A stretch of DNA of 64,000 nt from an uncultured beta proteobacterium (GTDB lineage Bacteria > Pseudomonadota > Gammaproteobacteria > Burkholderiales > Burkholderiaceae_C): positions 1 through 64,000 of the forward strand of contig CAIVXG010000108.1 of assembly GCA_903909815.1 (NCBI GenBank), read 5' to 3'. The position numbers and the translations under genes were made by a program. A model generated the notes under the pieces. The model was not told the DNA's origin. It saw nothing but the letters and a program-made list of their open reading frames with translations, and ran no database searches. Each line of letters starts with the position of its first letter. Position 1 is the stretch's first letter. This document shows, in pieces, positions 23,893 to 32,388 of this stretch.

Positions 23893-24990
23893 ATGGCGCC
23901 AATCACATCCCATGTTCGCAGCCTGACGACGTACGTCACGGCGTGGGGTGGGGCGGGCGTGGTCATGGCCACGTTTTTGGTGCGCACACACCACGCGTCT
24001 TGGCTGGCGGCGTTGTCGTTTTCGGTTCCAATGTGCGTGGTCTTCGGCTTCGTTGCCGCGTCGGCCTACTACCTGTGTCGTTCCATGCCTCTGCCGGAAC
24101 GTCATGACGTGCGCACGGTACTGCGGTTCGGTGCCGCCTCACTCTTGTCGGGCCTGCTGTGGACGCTGCTCTGTCACGCCTGGAATCGGCTGGGCGACGC
24201 CTTGGCGCAGTTCGCCGAGTTTGACCCAGGCGCAAACAGTCAATTGCTTGAGATCTCTCCCGAGATGTCGTTGATGCTGGTGTTGTTGGGCAGTGCGAGC
24301 TATCTGATTTCACTGCTGCTGCACGATAGTTGGATGGCGGCGCAGCGCTTGCAGCGCGCGCAGACCCGTGAGGCCGAATCACGCTTGCAGGCGCGCGACG
24401 CGGAGCTCCAGGTTTTGCGCACGCAGATCAATCCACACTTTTTGTTCAACAGCCTCAACTCCATCAGCGCGCTGACGTCCATCGATGCGTCCGCGGCGCG
24501 CAGCATGACGCTGGAACTGGCGGCATTTTTTCGCCAGACGCTGGCCTTGTCCGAGCGTGAAAAGATTCCACTGGCAGAGGAGATCGCGCTGTGCGGACAC
24601 TTTCTGGCGATCGAAAAGATCCGCTTTGGTGAAAAACTCTCCAGCGACATGCAAGTGTCACCGTCCGCAGCCCAGGTGCTGATCCCCGCGATGCTGCTGC
24701 AACCCTGCATCGAGAACGCCATCAAGCACGGGATACGCCCGCTGGTCGATGGCGGCTGCATTGTGCTGCGCGCCTGGGTGCGCGAGCACTGGCTGTACGT
24801 TGTCATCGAAAATCCGATGGCGCAAGACGAGCTTCCCGGCGCCGGCACCGGTACCGGGCTGAACAATATCCGGCGGCGCCTGGCGGCGCTCTACGGCGAC
24901 TTGGCCCGCGTGGACTGGTCGCGTACCGCGGGCAAATTTTCAGTCGAAATCGTCGTCCCTATCGGCGAGGAAACCCGATATGAATCTTGA
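23893..24990 (+). CDS. LytS/YehU-type sensor histidine kinase
   Basis: A 365-residue kinase with about four membrane segments in residues 10-145, a short coiled segment, and a His_kinase domain with LRTQINPHFLFNSLNSISAL (phospho-accepting His in NPHFLFN). The ATPase part carries MLLQPCIENAIKHGI and TGTGLNNIRRRL. This is the LytS/AlgZ type, which typically phosphorylates LytTR-domain regulators. It is 21 bases after the LiaF-like gene and overlaps the regulator gene by 11 bases. It likely senses envelope stress through its own membrane part or through LiaF; the signal is unknown. Confidence 0.9.
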   Translation: MAPITSHVRSLTTYVTAWGGAGVVMATFLVRTHHASWLAALSFSVPMCVVFGFVAASAYYLCRSMPLPERHDVRTVLRFGAASLLSGLLWTLLCHAWNRLGDALAQFAEFDPGANSQLLEISPEMSLMLVLLGSASYLISLLLHDSWMAAQRLQRAQTREAESRLQARDAELQVLRTQINPHFLFNSLNSISALTSIDASAARSMTLELAAFFRQTLALSEREKIPLAEEIALCGHFLAIEKIRFGEKLSSDMQVSPSAAQVLIPAMLLQPCIENAIKHGIRPLVDGGCIVLRAWVREHWLYVVIENPMAQDELPGAGTGTGLNNIRRRLAALYGDLARVDWSRTAGKFSVEIVVPIGEETRYES

Positions 24991-25729
24991 ATCGCGGCGC
25001 ATGAAAGTATTGATCGTCGATGACGAGACGCTGGCGCGGCGCTTGATTCGCGAGTATCTGGGTGTGCATTCCGACATGGATGTCGTGGGCGAATCCGAGA
25101 ACGGAATGGACGCAGTCAAGGACATCACAGAGCTCAATCCTGATCTGGTGTTTCTGGACATTCAGATGCCCAAGCTGACGGGGTTGGAAGTGCTGGAATT
25201 GACGGGTCGCCGATCCGGTGTGATCTTCACCACGGCCTACGACCACTACGCGCTCAAGGCGTTCGATCTGCACGCCGTGGATTACCTGCTCAAACCGTTT
25301 TCGCAGGCGCGTTTCGACGCGGCTCTGACCAAGGCGCGCAGGAGTTTGGGAACCGAAGAACCTGCATTGCGGCAGTTGATGGCGGATACATCGACGCGCC
25401 TGACCCGCATACTGGTGCGCGACCGCCATCAGGTGCATGTGTTGCCGCTGGAGCAGGTGTCCTATGTGCAGGCGCAGGACGACTACGTCAGCATTCGCAG
25501 CGCGGGACGCGACTATCTGAAGACGCAGTCGCTGAGCGAGCTCACGGCGCAACTTGATCCGACGCAATTTGTGCGCGTGCATCGCTCCTATCTGCTCAAT
25601 CTCGGACACTTGCAAAAACTGGAACGCTCCAGCAAGGACAGTCATGTCGCCATCATGCGCTGCGGCCAGCAGATTCCCATCAGCCGTGCGGGTTACGATC
25701 GACTCATCGCAATCATTGATAAGCGTTGA
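24980..25729 (+). CDS. LytTR-family response regulator (AlgR/LytR-like)
   Basis: A 249-residue regulator. The receiver domain (about 8-125) has KVLIVDDE, LVFLDIQMPKLTG (phospho-accepting Asp) and VDYLLKPF. The LytTR DNA-binding domain (about 145-245) shows QVSYVQAQDDYVSI and FVRVHRSYLLNL. The start at 24980 follows GAGGAA inside the kinase gene; an ATG at 25001 would also give a normal receiver. It closes the four-gene LiaF-LytS-LytTR operon, or continues into nudC, which begins three bases later. Target promoters are unknown. Confidence 0.9.
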   Translation: MNLESRRMKVLIVDDETLARRLIREYLGVHSDMDVVGESENGMDAVKDITELNPDLVFLDIQMPKLTGLEVLELTGRRSGVIFTTAYDHYALKAFDLHAVDYLLKPFSQARFDAALTKARRSLGTEEPALRQLMADTSTRLTRILVRDRHQVHVLPLEQVSYVQAQDDYVSIRSAGRDYLKTQSLSELTAQLDPTQFVRVHRSYLLNLGHLQKLERSSKDSHVAIMRCGQQIPISRAGYDRLIAIIDKR

Positions 25730-25732
25730 ACC

Positions 25733-26554
25733 ATGGCCTATGTTCCCGGCGTCGCCCCGCCTGAAGTCTTGACCGAGCCCGCGTGCTGGTTTGCATTTTC
25801 GGGCGGCCAGCTGCTGGGGTCGCACAGCGGCGAACACATCGAGCTGCCGCTAGCGCGGTCGCTCGAACACTTCGGCATCGCGACCGAGCGCACCCAGTAC
25901 CTGGGCACGCTGCGTGGTCGCCATTGCTTCTCGGCCGAGATCGCGCGCGACACGCCTGCGCCCCAGGGCATGGACTGGTTCGGTCTGCGGCGCATCTTTG
26001 GTCTGGTGGATGAGTTGGAATACGCGCTGGCAACGCGCGCCATCCAGATCATGGAGTGGGACCGCACGCACCAGTTTTGCGGCGTCTGCGGCACGCTCAC
26101 GGAGTCCCGCTTGAGCGAGCGCGTTCGCGTTTGCCCGGCCTGCGCGCATGCGGTATATCCGCGCCTCGCACCGGCCGTGATGATGCTGGTGCGCAGGGGG
26201 CGCGAGCTGCTGCTGGGGCGTTCGCCGCACTTCCAGCCGGGCGTCTACAGCGCGCTGGCCGGCTTTGTCGAACCTGGCGAAACGCTGGAAGCCTGCGTCG
26301 CGCGCGAGGTGATGGAGGAGGTCGGCGTGCAGGTGGCAAATCTGAGGTACTTTGGTAGCCAGTCGTGGCCGTTCCCGCACTCGCTCATGATCGCCTTCTT
26401 TTGCGACTACGCCGGCGGCACGATCGTGCTGCAGCCCGAGGAAATCGAGGACGCGCAGTGGTTCGGTGTGGACGCGCTTCCGGGGCTGCCGCTGCCCGTG
26501 AGCATTTCGCGCCGTCTGATCGATGCGGCGGTCATGGAAATCCAAAAAGAATGA
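25733..26554 (+). CDS. nudC: NADH pyrophosphatase / RNA deNADding enzyme NudC
   Basis: A 273-residue Nudix hydrolase. A zinc ribbon is formed by CGVCG and CPAC in the middle, followed by the Nudix box GFVEPGETLEACVAREVMEEVG and the NudC signature SQSWPFPHS. NudC hydrolyses NAD(H) to NMN(H) and AMP and removes NAD caps from RNA 5' ends. The N-terminal domain is the usual NUDIX-like beta domain. It starts three bases after the LytTR regulator and its stop overlaps the start of the ClC channel gene, so it is embedded in a longer transcript. Confidence 0.92.
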   Translation: MAYVPGVAPPEVLTEPACWFAFSGGQLLGSHSGEHIELPLARSLEHFGIATERTQYLGTLRGRHCFSAEIARDTPAPQGMDWFGLRRIFGLVDELEYALATRAIQIMEWDRTHQFCGVCGTLTESRLSERVRVCPACAHAVYPRLAPAVMMLVRRGRELLLGRSPHFQPGVYSALAGFVEPGETLEACVAREVMEEVGVQVANLRYFGSQSWPFPHSLMIAFFCDYAGGTIVLQPEEIEDAQWFGVDALPGLPLPVSISRRLIDAAVMEIQKE

Positions 26555-28266
26555 CGCCTCCACGTGCACCGGGCCCCCTTTTCTCCGACACCCAGGCCAC
26601 TTTGCTCTGGGCCGGGTTGGTGGGCATGCTGGGCGCCTTGGCGACGGTGGCGTTCAGAGAGGGCTTGGCGGGCTTGCAGTGGCTGCTTGTCGGGCGCAGC
26701 GGTTCCATGGTGGAAATGGCGAAGAGCCTGTCGTGGCCCATGCGGGTGGCGCTGCCCTGCCTGGGCGGCGTTGTGGCCGGATCGCTGCTGCTGCTGGCGG
26801 GACGCCATGCGGGCGATTCCAAGGCCGATTACATGGAGTCGATTGCCCTGGGCGACGGGGTCATTTCGGTGCGCCAGACCCTGTTGCGCAGCCTGTCGTC
26901 GCTGTGCTCCATCGGCTCGGGCGGCTCCATCGGGCGCGAGGCGGCCATGATTCAGCTGGCCGCCACCAGCGCCTCGGTGCTGGGGTCGGCGCGGCGCATG
27001 GAGCCCGCGCGGCTGCGGCTGCTGGTGGCCTGCGGTGCTGCCGCGGGCATCACGGCGGCCTACAACGCGCCGATTGCGAGCGCGTTTTTCATCAGTGAAA
27101 TCGTGCTCGGCAGCATCGCGATGCAAAGCCTGGGTCCGATCATGATCGCGGCCGTCACCGCCAGCATCACGATGCGCGCACTGCCAGGCTACAAGCCCAC
27201 CTACGAAATGCCCGCGTTTGCGCAGGTGGCAAACCAGGAGGTGGCGCTGTTCATCGGCCTGGGTATCGTCGCGGGCCTGGCGGCGCCGCAGTTTCTGCGT
27301 CTGCTGGAGCTTGCCAAGCAACTGTTCCAGAGGACCCGCCTGCCCTTGCCATTGCGTCTGGGGCTGGGCGGTTTGCTGGTGGGCGTGATCTCGGTGCAGG
27401 TGCCGCAGGTCTGGGGCAATGGCTACAGCGTCGTCAACTCGCTGCTGCACACGCCGTGGCTGTGGACTTCGGTGGTGGCGATGCTGTGCTGCAAGGTGCT
27501 TGCCACCGCGCTCACCACGGGCTCGGGCGCGGTGGGTGGCATCTTTACGCCCACACTCTTTGTCGGAGCCGCGTTGGGCCATCTGTTTGGGCAGGGCATG
27601 CACGCGCTTTGGCCCGCCTTTGTGTCTGGACCCGAGGCCTACACCATTGTCGGCATGGGGGCGTTTCTGGCCGCGGCCAGCAGCGCACCGATGATGGCGA
27701 TCGTGATGATCTTCGAGATGACCGCCAGCTACCAGGTGATGCTGCCCTTGATGCTGGCCTGCGTCATCGCCTACTTCGTAGCGAATGCCAATTCCGGAAA
27801 GTTCATGTACGACATCATGAACAAACGCAGGCGCAGCGAAGAAGAACGATGGCGCGTGGAGCAAACCCGGGTGAGCGACCTGATCCGGCCCGCTGAAACC
27901 GTGCTGCCGCTGAGCGCGAGCCTGCGCGACATGACCGACATGTTTGCGCGCCACCCGGTGAAATACATCTACATCGTGGACGAGGCGCAACGCTACCAGG
28001 GCGTGGTGGCCCTGCAGGACCTCAGCGCACAGATGATGGACGAAGTGGCGATCCGGCAAAAGCATGCCAGCGATTTTGTGCGGCCCGGTTTCCTTGACGC
28101 CTTGACGCCGGCGTTGCCGCTGGCCGAGGCGCTGCAACACTTCCTGGTGCACCAGGGCGAGCGCCTGCCCGTGGTGCAGGACCAGGATAATCCGGTGCTG
28201 CTGGGCGCCGTGCACAAGACATCGTTGCTGGATGCCTACGTCCGTTTGCAACAACTTGGACATTGA
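26551..28266 (+). CDS. ClC-family chloride channel/transporter with CBS domains
   Basis: A 571-residue membrane protein, start at the ATG overlapping the nudC stop. The ClC core shows GSGGSIGREAAMIQ (the position of GREGP with the gating Glu present) and AVGGIFTPTLFVGA (the GGxFxP ion-selectivity motif). About ten or more membrane helices are visible to residue 425. The cytoplasmic end (about 450-565) has two CBS motifs beginning VSDLIRPAETVLPLSA and ASDFVRPGFLDALTPA, which bind adenosyl ligands in relatives. The family includes channels and proton-coupled exchangers; without the proton-glutamate assignment the mode is open. Confidence 0.88.
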   Translation: MTPPRAPGPLFSDTQATLLWAGLVGMLGALATVAFREGLAGLQWLLVGRSGSMVEMAKSLSWPMRVALPCLGGVVAGSLLLLAGRHAGDSKADYMESIALGDGVISVRQTLLRSLSSLCSIGSGGSIGREAAMIQLAATSASVLGSARRMEPARLRLLVACGAAAGITAAYNAPIASAFFISEIVLGSIAMQSLGPIMIAAVTASITMRALPGYKPTYEMPAFAQVANQEVALFIGLGIVAGLAAPQFLRLLELAKQLFQRTRLPLPLRLGLGGLLVGVISVQVPQVWGNGYSVVNSLLHTPWLWTSVVAMLCCKVLATALTTGSGAVGGIFTPTLFVGAALGHLFGQGMHALWPAFVSGPEAYTIVGMGAFLAAASSAPMMAIVMIFEMTASYQVMLPLMLACVIAYFVANANSGKFMYDIMNKRRRSEEERWRVEQTRVSDLIRPAETVLPLSASLRDMTDMFARHPVKYIYIVDEAQRYQGVVALQDLSAQMMDEVAIRQKHASDFVRPGFLDALTPALPLAEALQHFLVHQGERLPVVQDQDNPVLLGAVHKTSLLDAYVRLQQLGH

Positions 28267-28271
28267 ACAAA

Positions 28272-29126
28272 ATGGAAATACTCGCTATCCACCATCAAAT
28301 GGAGCCGGGGCGGTTCTGGGCCGAGGTCGAAGGTCATGTCGTGGAACTGGAGTACCAGCGCCGAGGCGAGCAGCTGGTGTTTCACCACACCGGAACGGCG
28401 GCGCAGCTGCAGGGGCGCGGCCTGGCCGGCCAAGTGGTGGAACGCGCGCTGCAGTGGGCGGCGCCCTTGGGTTTGCAGCTGGTGCCCGCCTGCAGCTACG
28501 TGGCCGGTTATGTGCAGCGTCATCGGGAATGGCAGCGGCTGCTGGAGCCCTCGGCAGTGCAGCAGGTGCTGAACTACTGGTTCGGTGCGCCAGGCAGCGA
28601 GAGCGACGGCCAGATTCGGGCCTTGTGGTTTCAAAAGAGCGACGCCAGCGACGCCGAGATCAGAGCGCGCTTTGGCGCATCGATCGTGCAGGCGCTGGCG
28701 GGCGAACTGAAGAACTGGAAGGCCACGCCGCTGGGGCGTTTGGCGCTCATCATCGTGCTCGATCAGTTCACGCGCAACGCCTTCAGGTCCAACGCGCTCG
28801 CCTTCGCCGGTGACGCGCAGGCCCTGCAATCGGCGCTGGCCTTACTGGAGAGCGCCGACTATGTGCAACTGGAGCCGCTACAGCGCTGGTTCGCGCTGAT
28901 GCCACTGGAACACGCCGAAGACCTGGCCCTGCAACGGCGCGCGGTGACTGAATTTGAGGCGCTGACGCTGGCCGACGCCAGACTGGCGGACGCGCTGGAC
29001 TATGCCCGTCGCCACCAGCAGGTGATAGAACGTTTCGGCCGCTTCCCGCATCGCAATCAGCTGCTGGGTCGGGCCTCGACACTGGAGGAGTCGGCCTATC
29101 TGGCGCAGCCCGGGTCGGGCTTCTGA
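28272..29126 (+). CDS. Fusion of a GNAT-like acetyltransferase domain and DUF924
   Basis: A 284-residue two-domain protein. Residues about 1-85 match the short GNAT-related YjdJ-type domain (HHQMEPGRFWAEVEGH, ELEYQRRGEQLVFHHT, QGRGLAGQVVERAL with the acetyl-CoA loop GRGLA, and CSYVAGYVQRH). Residues about 95-280 match DUF924 (VLNYWFGAPG, IRALWFQKSDASD, LALIIVLDQFTRNAF, WFALMPLEHAEDLALQ, RFGRFPHRNQLLGR). Each half normally occurs as its own protein. The ATG at 28272 is preferred over a TTG at 28263. It starts five bases after the ClC gene. Function is unknown; physical fusion suggests that the two act in the same step. Confidence 0.82.
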   Translation: MEILAIHHQMEPGRFWAEVEGHVVELEYQRRGEQLVFHHTGTAAQLQGRGLAGQVVERALQWAAPLGLQLVPACSYVAGYVQRHREWQRLLEPSAVQQVLNYWFGAPGSESDGQIRALWFQKSDASDAEIRARFGASIVQALAGELKNWKATPLGRLALIIVLDQFTRNAFRSNALAFAGDAQALQSALALLESADYVQLEPLQRWFALMPLEHAEDLALQRRAVTEFEALTLADARLADALDYARRHQQVIERFGRFPHRNQLLGRASTLEESAYLAQPGSGF

Positions 29127-29194
29127 GGCAACTGCGAGGGTCCGTCGGCGCTGCGCCCGCCTTTTCGCCGTCGGGGCCGTTGCAGGCGCAGCCT

Positions 29195-29998
29195 CTACAG
29201 CACCGAGCGCAAGAACTTCTCTGCTTCGGCGCCCGACAGCTTGTCTGCCTGCTCGTCGTAGGCCAGAGGCAGGTTGAACTGCTTGCCCTTCGCCGTGGCC
29301 TCAGGATTGGTGAACGCATGAACCGCGCCCGGATAAACGATGTAGCGGTAGTCCACATGGGCGGCAGCCATCTCCTGCTTGAACGCGACGATCGATTCGG
29401 GTTTGATGAAGGGATCGGCCCCGCCGTTTTGCACCAGCAGTTTGGCTTTCACCTTGCCTTCAGCCGCAGTCGCCGCCGCCGCATCCAGCCCGGCGTGAAA
29501 TGCCGCAATGCCCTTGAGGTCCAGGCCGGCGCGCGCCATGTCCAGCACCACGGAGCCGCCGAAGCAATAGCCCACTGCGCCTATGCGCGCCGCATCGGTG
29601 CTGGCGTGTTGGGACAGCGTGTTCTTGGCTGCGCTGAAGCGCGACAGCATCGCGGCGGGGTTCTTGCGCACCGCGCCTGACAGCGCGCCGGCGTCCATCG
29701 GGTTGTCTGCCGTCTTGCCATCGCCATACATGTCGGCGATGAAGGCCGTGTACCCCTGAGCGGCCAATTTTCGCGCCTCGGCGTGGATGTGCTTGGTGAC
29801 GCCCCACCATTCGTGCACGATGATGACGCCGGGCCGCTTGGCCTTGCTGGCGTCGTCGTAAACGATGAAGCCTTTCATGACGGTGTCGCCGTCGCGGTAA
29901 CTCACCGCCTCCTCCTGGACCGCCGCCCGGGCGGTGCCGCTCAAGAACAGCGCGAGGGCACAACCCGCCATCGAGGCACGCAGTAGGTATCGTTTCAT
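29195..29998 (-). CDS. Exported dienelactone-hydrolase-family protein
   Basis: A 267-residue alpha/beta hydrolase with a signal peptide (MAGCALALFLSGTARA). The catalytic triad is the dienelactone-hydrolase type: Cys in GYCFGG, Asp in GGADPFI and His in GAVHAFTNP. Other family features are the VIIVHEWWG motif and a final cap strand. Family members open lactones of chlorocatechol breakdown, but exported relatives act on a variety of esters; the substrate here is not known. Single gene. Confidence 0.88.
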   Translation of the reverse strand: MKRYLLRASMAGCALALFLSGTARAAVQEEAVSYRDGDTVMKGFIVYDDASKAKRPGVIIVHEWWGVTKHIHAEARKLAAQGYTAFIADMYGDGKTADNPMDAGALSGAVRKNPAAMLSRFSAAKNTLSQHASTDAARIGAVGYCFGGSVVLDMARAGLDLKGIAAFHAGLDAAAATAAEGKVKAKLLVQNGGADPFIKPESIVAFKQEMAAAHVDYRYIVYPGAVHAFTNPEATAKGKQFNLPLAYDEQADKLSGAEAEKFLRSVL

Positions 29999-30123
29999 GA
30001 TCGTCTCCTGAAGTCAGTGATTGCAGCCAAGGAATGCGCCCACCCGGGCCCCGCTGTGCGGCGCGCGGATCACTATAGCGAAGTATTCAACTCCGCGCAG
30101 GGTCCGGGCCATAGCGGCACGCC

Positions 30124-30504
30124 CTACTTGGCCTGCCGGTGCAGCGCGCAGATCTTGTTGCCGTCGGGGTCGCGCACATACGCCAGGTAGAGTTTTCCCG
30201 CTGCGCCTTCGCGCCAGCCGGGTGGGTCTTCGCAGCTTGTGCCGCCGTTGGCCACGCCGGCCGCATGGAAGGCGTCGGCCTGTTCGGTGGTCTGCATGGT
30301 GAACCCGATCGTGCTGCCATTGCCGTGCGTCGCGCTCTCGCCATTGATGGGGGTGGTGATGCCAAACGTGCCGGTGGGGCTGCGGTAGAAGTAGCGGTTC
30401 TTGTTGGCCACACCCGGGCCAATGCCCAGCGTGCCTAGCAGCGCATCGTAAAACTTCTTTGAAACCTCAAGGTCGTTAACGCCGACCATCACATGACTGA
30501 ACAT
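30124..30504 (-). CDS. VOC (glyoxalase/bleomycin-resistance) superfamily protein
   Basis: A 126-residue single-domain VOC protein: FSHVMVGVNDLEVSKKFYDALL at the start, YRSPTGTFGI, and DPDGNKICALH at the end. It has the beta-alpha-beta-beta-beta repeats expected of the fold and metal-ligand positions His near the start and a Glu-like residue near the end (not certain). The ATG at 30504 follows GGAG; an upstream extension of the frame is rejected. The family includes glyoxalase I, dioxygenases and resistance proteins; function is not assignable here. Confidence 0.82.
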   Translation of the reverse strand: MFSHVMVGVNDLEVSKKFYDALLGTLGIGPGVANKNRYFYRSPTGTFGITTPINGESATHGNGSTIGFTMQTTEQADAFHAAGVANGGTSCEDPPGWREGAAGKLYLAYVRDPDGNKICALHRQAK

Positions 30505-30675
30505 AGCTTTCTCCGTTGGAGCCCGGTATGGGGCGAAGTTGAATCGTGAGGATGGTAATCGAAGCCCGCTAGCGCCGCTGAGGTCCGATGCAGGCTGGCT
30601 CCGAGCAAGCGGTGCTCGAAAAGCATCTGCCTCTGCTTTCAGTCGATTGCGCTGCGCTGGGTAAGCAGTAGTCAA

Positions 30676-31380
30676 TCACGCGCGACTCGGGATCGTCAGC
30701 CCGCGCACCACCGCAGGCCGCGCCACGAACGCCGCCAGCGCGCGCGTCACGTGCGGGAAATCATGGATGCCCACCAGGTCCCCCGCCAGATAGAACTCGG
30801 TCAGGCAGCGCACCCAGGGGAAGGTGGCGATGTCGGCGATGGTGTAGGCGTCGCCCATGATCCAGGCGCGTTGGGCGAGCCGCTGGTTCAGCACGCTCAG
30901 CAGGCGCTTGGCCTCCGCCACATAGCGGTCACGCGGGCGCTTGTCCTCGTAGTCCTTGCCCGCGAACTTGTGGAAGAAACCCAGTTGCCCGAACATCGGC
31001 CCCACACCGCCCATCTGCCACATCAGCCACTGAATCGTCTCGTAGCGCTGCGCTGCAGCCTGCGGGAGAAACAGATGAGTCTTCTCCGCAAGATAGAGCA
31101 GGATCGCGCCCGATTCGAACAGCGCCAGCGGTTCGCCGCCCGGGCCGTTGGGGTCGAGGATCGCCGGGATCTTGTTGTTCGGGTTGAGCGAAAGGAATTC
31201 CGGCGACAACTGGTCGTTGGTCTCGAAGCTGACCAAGTGCGGCTCGTACGGCAGAGCAGTCTCCTCCAGCATGATCGACACCTTGACACCGTTGGGCGTG
31301 GGCAGCGAGTAGAGCTGCAGCCGCTCCGGGTGCTGGGCGGGCCACTTGCGGGTGATGGGGAAGGGGGAGAGGTTAGTCAT
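30676..31380 (-). CDS. Glutathione S-transferase family protein (YfcG/YghU-like)
   Basis: A 234-residue GST. The thioredoxin-like N-terminal part starts QLYSLPTPNGVKVSIMLEE, and contains LNPNNKIPAILDP (cis-proline) and ALFESGAILLYLAEKT (the glutathione-contacting ES motif). The helical C-terminal part includes YTIADIATFPWV with the N-capping box. The PTPNGVK signature is the Nu-class type (YfcG, YghU), which has disulfide reductase activity. The ATG at 31380 follows AAGGAACCC; the long upstream frame is antisense to the SGNH pseudogene. Confidence 0.88.
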   Translation of the reverse strand: MTNLSPFPITRKWPAQHPERLQLYSLPTPNGVKVSIMLEETALPYEPHLVSFETNDQLSPEFLSLNPNNKIPAILDPNGPGGEPLALFESGAILLYLAEKTHLFLPQAAAQRYETIQWLMWQMGGVGPMFGQLGFFHKFAGKDYEDKRPRDRYVAEAKRLLSVLNQRLAQRAWIMGDAYTIADIATFPWVRCLTEFYLAGDLVGIHDFPHVTRALAAFVARPAVVRGLTIPSRA

Positions 31381-31651
31381 TTGGGTTCCTTGGGTGGGGG
31401 CGCGCTGATTCGCGCATTCTGGCGAGAAAGCTATTGGCCCACCACCGACCAACCCGCGTGGAGGTTGACCTTGTTGTTCTCGTATTCGTATGTCGAATGA
31501 ATAGTAGTCCTTCGCACTGTATGACTTCTCACTCCTTAGTTTGATATACAGCACAATTCCAGCAACCACCATAGGCTGTCCTGTGCGCTTCCAATCCTGA
31601 ATGCATGCTAACTTGGTCAAGAAATAGATGCGATTGGGGTAAACCACTTGA
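31381..31651. other. AT-richer gene-free stretch
   Basis: This 271-base stretch between the GST gene and the SGNH remnant is clearly AT-richer than its surroundings, especially 31490-31660. It probably contains the GST promoter. I see no IS ends, no tRNA and no complete gene. A minus-strand open frame crosses it (translation includes VVAGIVLYIKLRSEKSYSAKDYYSFDI), but no start, ribosome site or family is recognised. It may be the scar of the event that removed the 5' part of the adjacent gene. Confidence 0.4.
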
Positions 31652-32371
31652 TTGACCGAACCTACTGTTAAGTTGGCGGTCAACTGTGCACACCCCGGCA
31701 TGGAGTTGTCGCACATGGCCGACACCAGCACGGAGCCCGCATTTCTCAATCTGCTCAACGGCAGCGGCAATCCCCATCTGGCGTGGAAATGGGACGCCAT
31801 TCTGATGTCCGGTGGCGGCAACGATTTGATCGATGCGGCGCAGGCCGATCCGCAAGGCGAACTCCAAGCGCGTCTGTTGCTCCGGGCAGACAAGTGGCCG
31901 ACCAACGGCGGGGTCGAGCGCTTTGTGAGTCTGCCGGATTGGCAGACGTTTTCTGACCTCTTGGACCGGGTTCTATTCAACCTGCTGGAGGAGCGCGACC
32001 GCAACGTCAACCTGGGGGTGCCGCTGCCGCTGCACAGCTACGACCACGTGACCGTGCGCAACGCTCCTGCCGGGCCAGGTCTCGCGCCTTAGTTGTCCAG
32101 GACCATGAACGACATCTATCGCATTCCCGCTGCGGATTGGGACGCGCTCTGCGATGTACTCAACGGGATGCTGCAAACCCTGATGCGAAACCTGGGGCAA
32201 AAGTACGGGGCGCGAAACGCGATCGTGGTCGACACCGAGGGCACGCTCACGCGGGCCGAACCAGGAACCTCGGGCGTCAGCGGCGATTGGGAGAACGAAA
32301 TTCATCCCACACCGCATGGCTACTCGCTGTTGGCTAAAGCTTGGCGTGGGCCAATCGACGCACTGACGTGA
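31652..32371 (+). pseudogene. Broken SGNH/GDSL-type hydrolase
   Basis: A single reading frame, interrupted by TAG at 32090-32092, encodes the remains of an SGNH hydrolase. The first part has LMSGGGNDLID (block III, G-x-N-D). After the stop the frame continues to WENEIHPTPHGYSLLAKAW, carrying the block V Asp/His region. The text around the stop (NAPAGPGLAP-stop-LSRTM) suggests that a Trp codon TGG became TAG. The 5' part with the nucleophile block (GDS) is missing: the recognisable frame begins near 31670, at the edge of AT-rich DNA. So there are two lesions: loss of the N-terminus and one nonsense change. A 92-residue downstream start (32093 or 32105) would make only a non-catalytic fragment. 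Confidence 0.75.
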
Positions 32372-32388
32372 TTCCACGCCAGGCGCGT

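Noticed and set aside
26407-28263. Very long minus-strand ORF opposite the ClC gene
   Set aside because: It is His/Gln/Arg-rich, as antisense frames of GC-rich membrane genes often are, with no known domain and no start signal.
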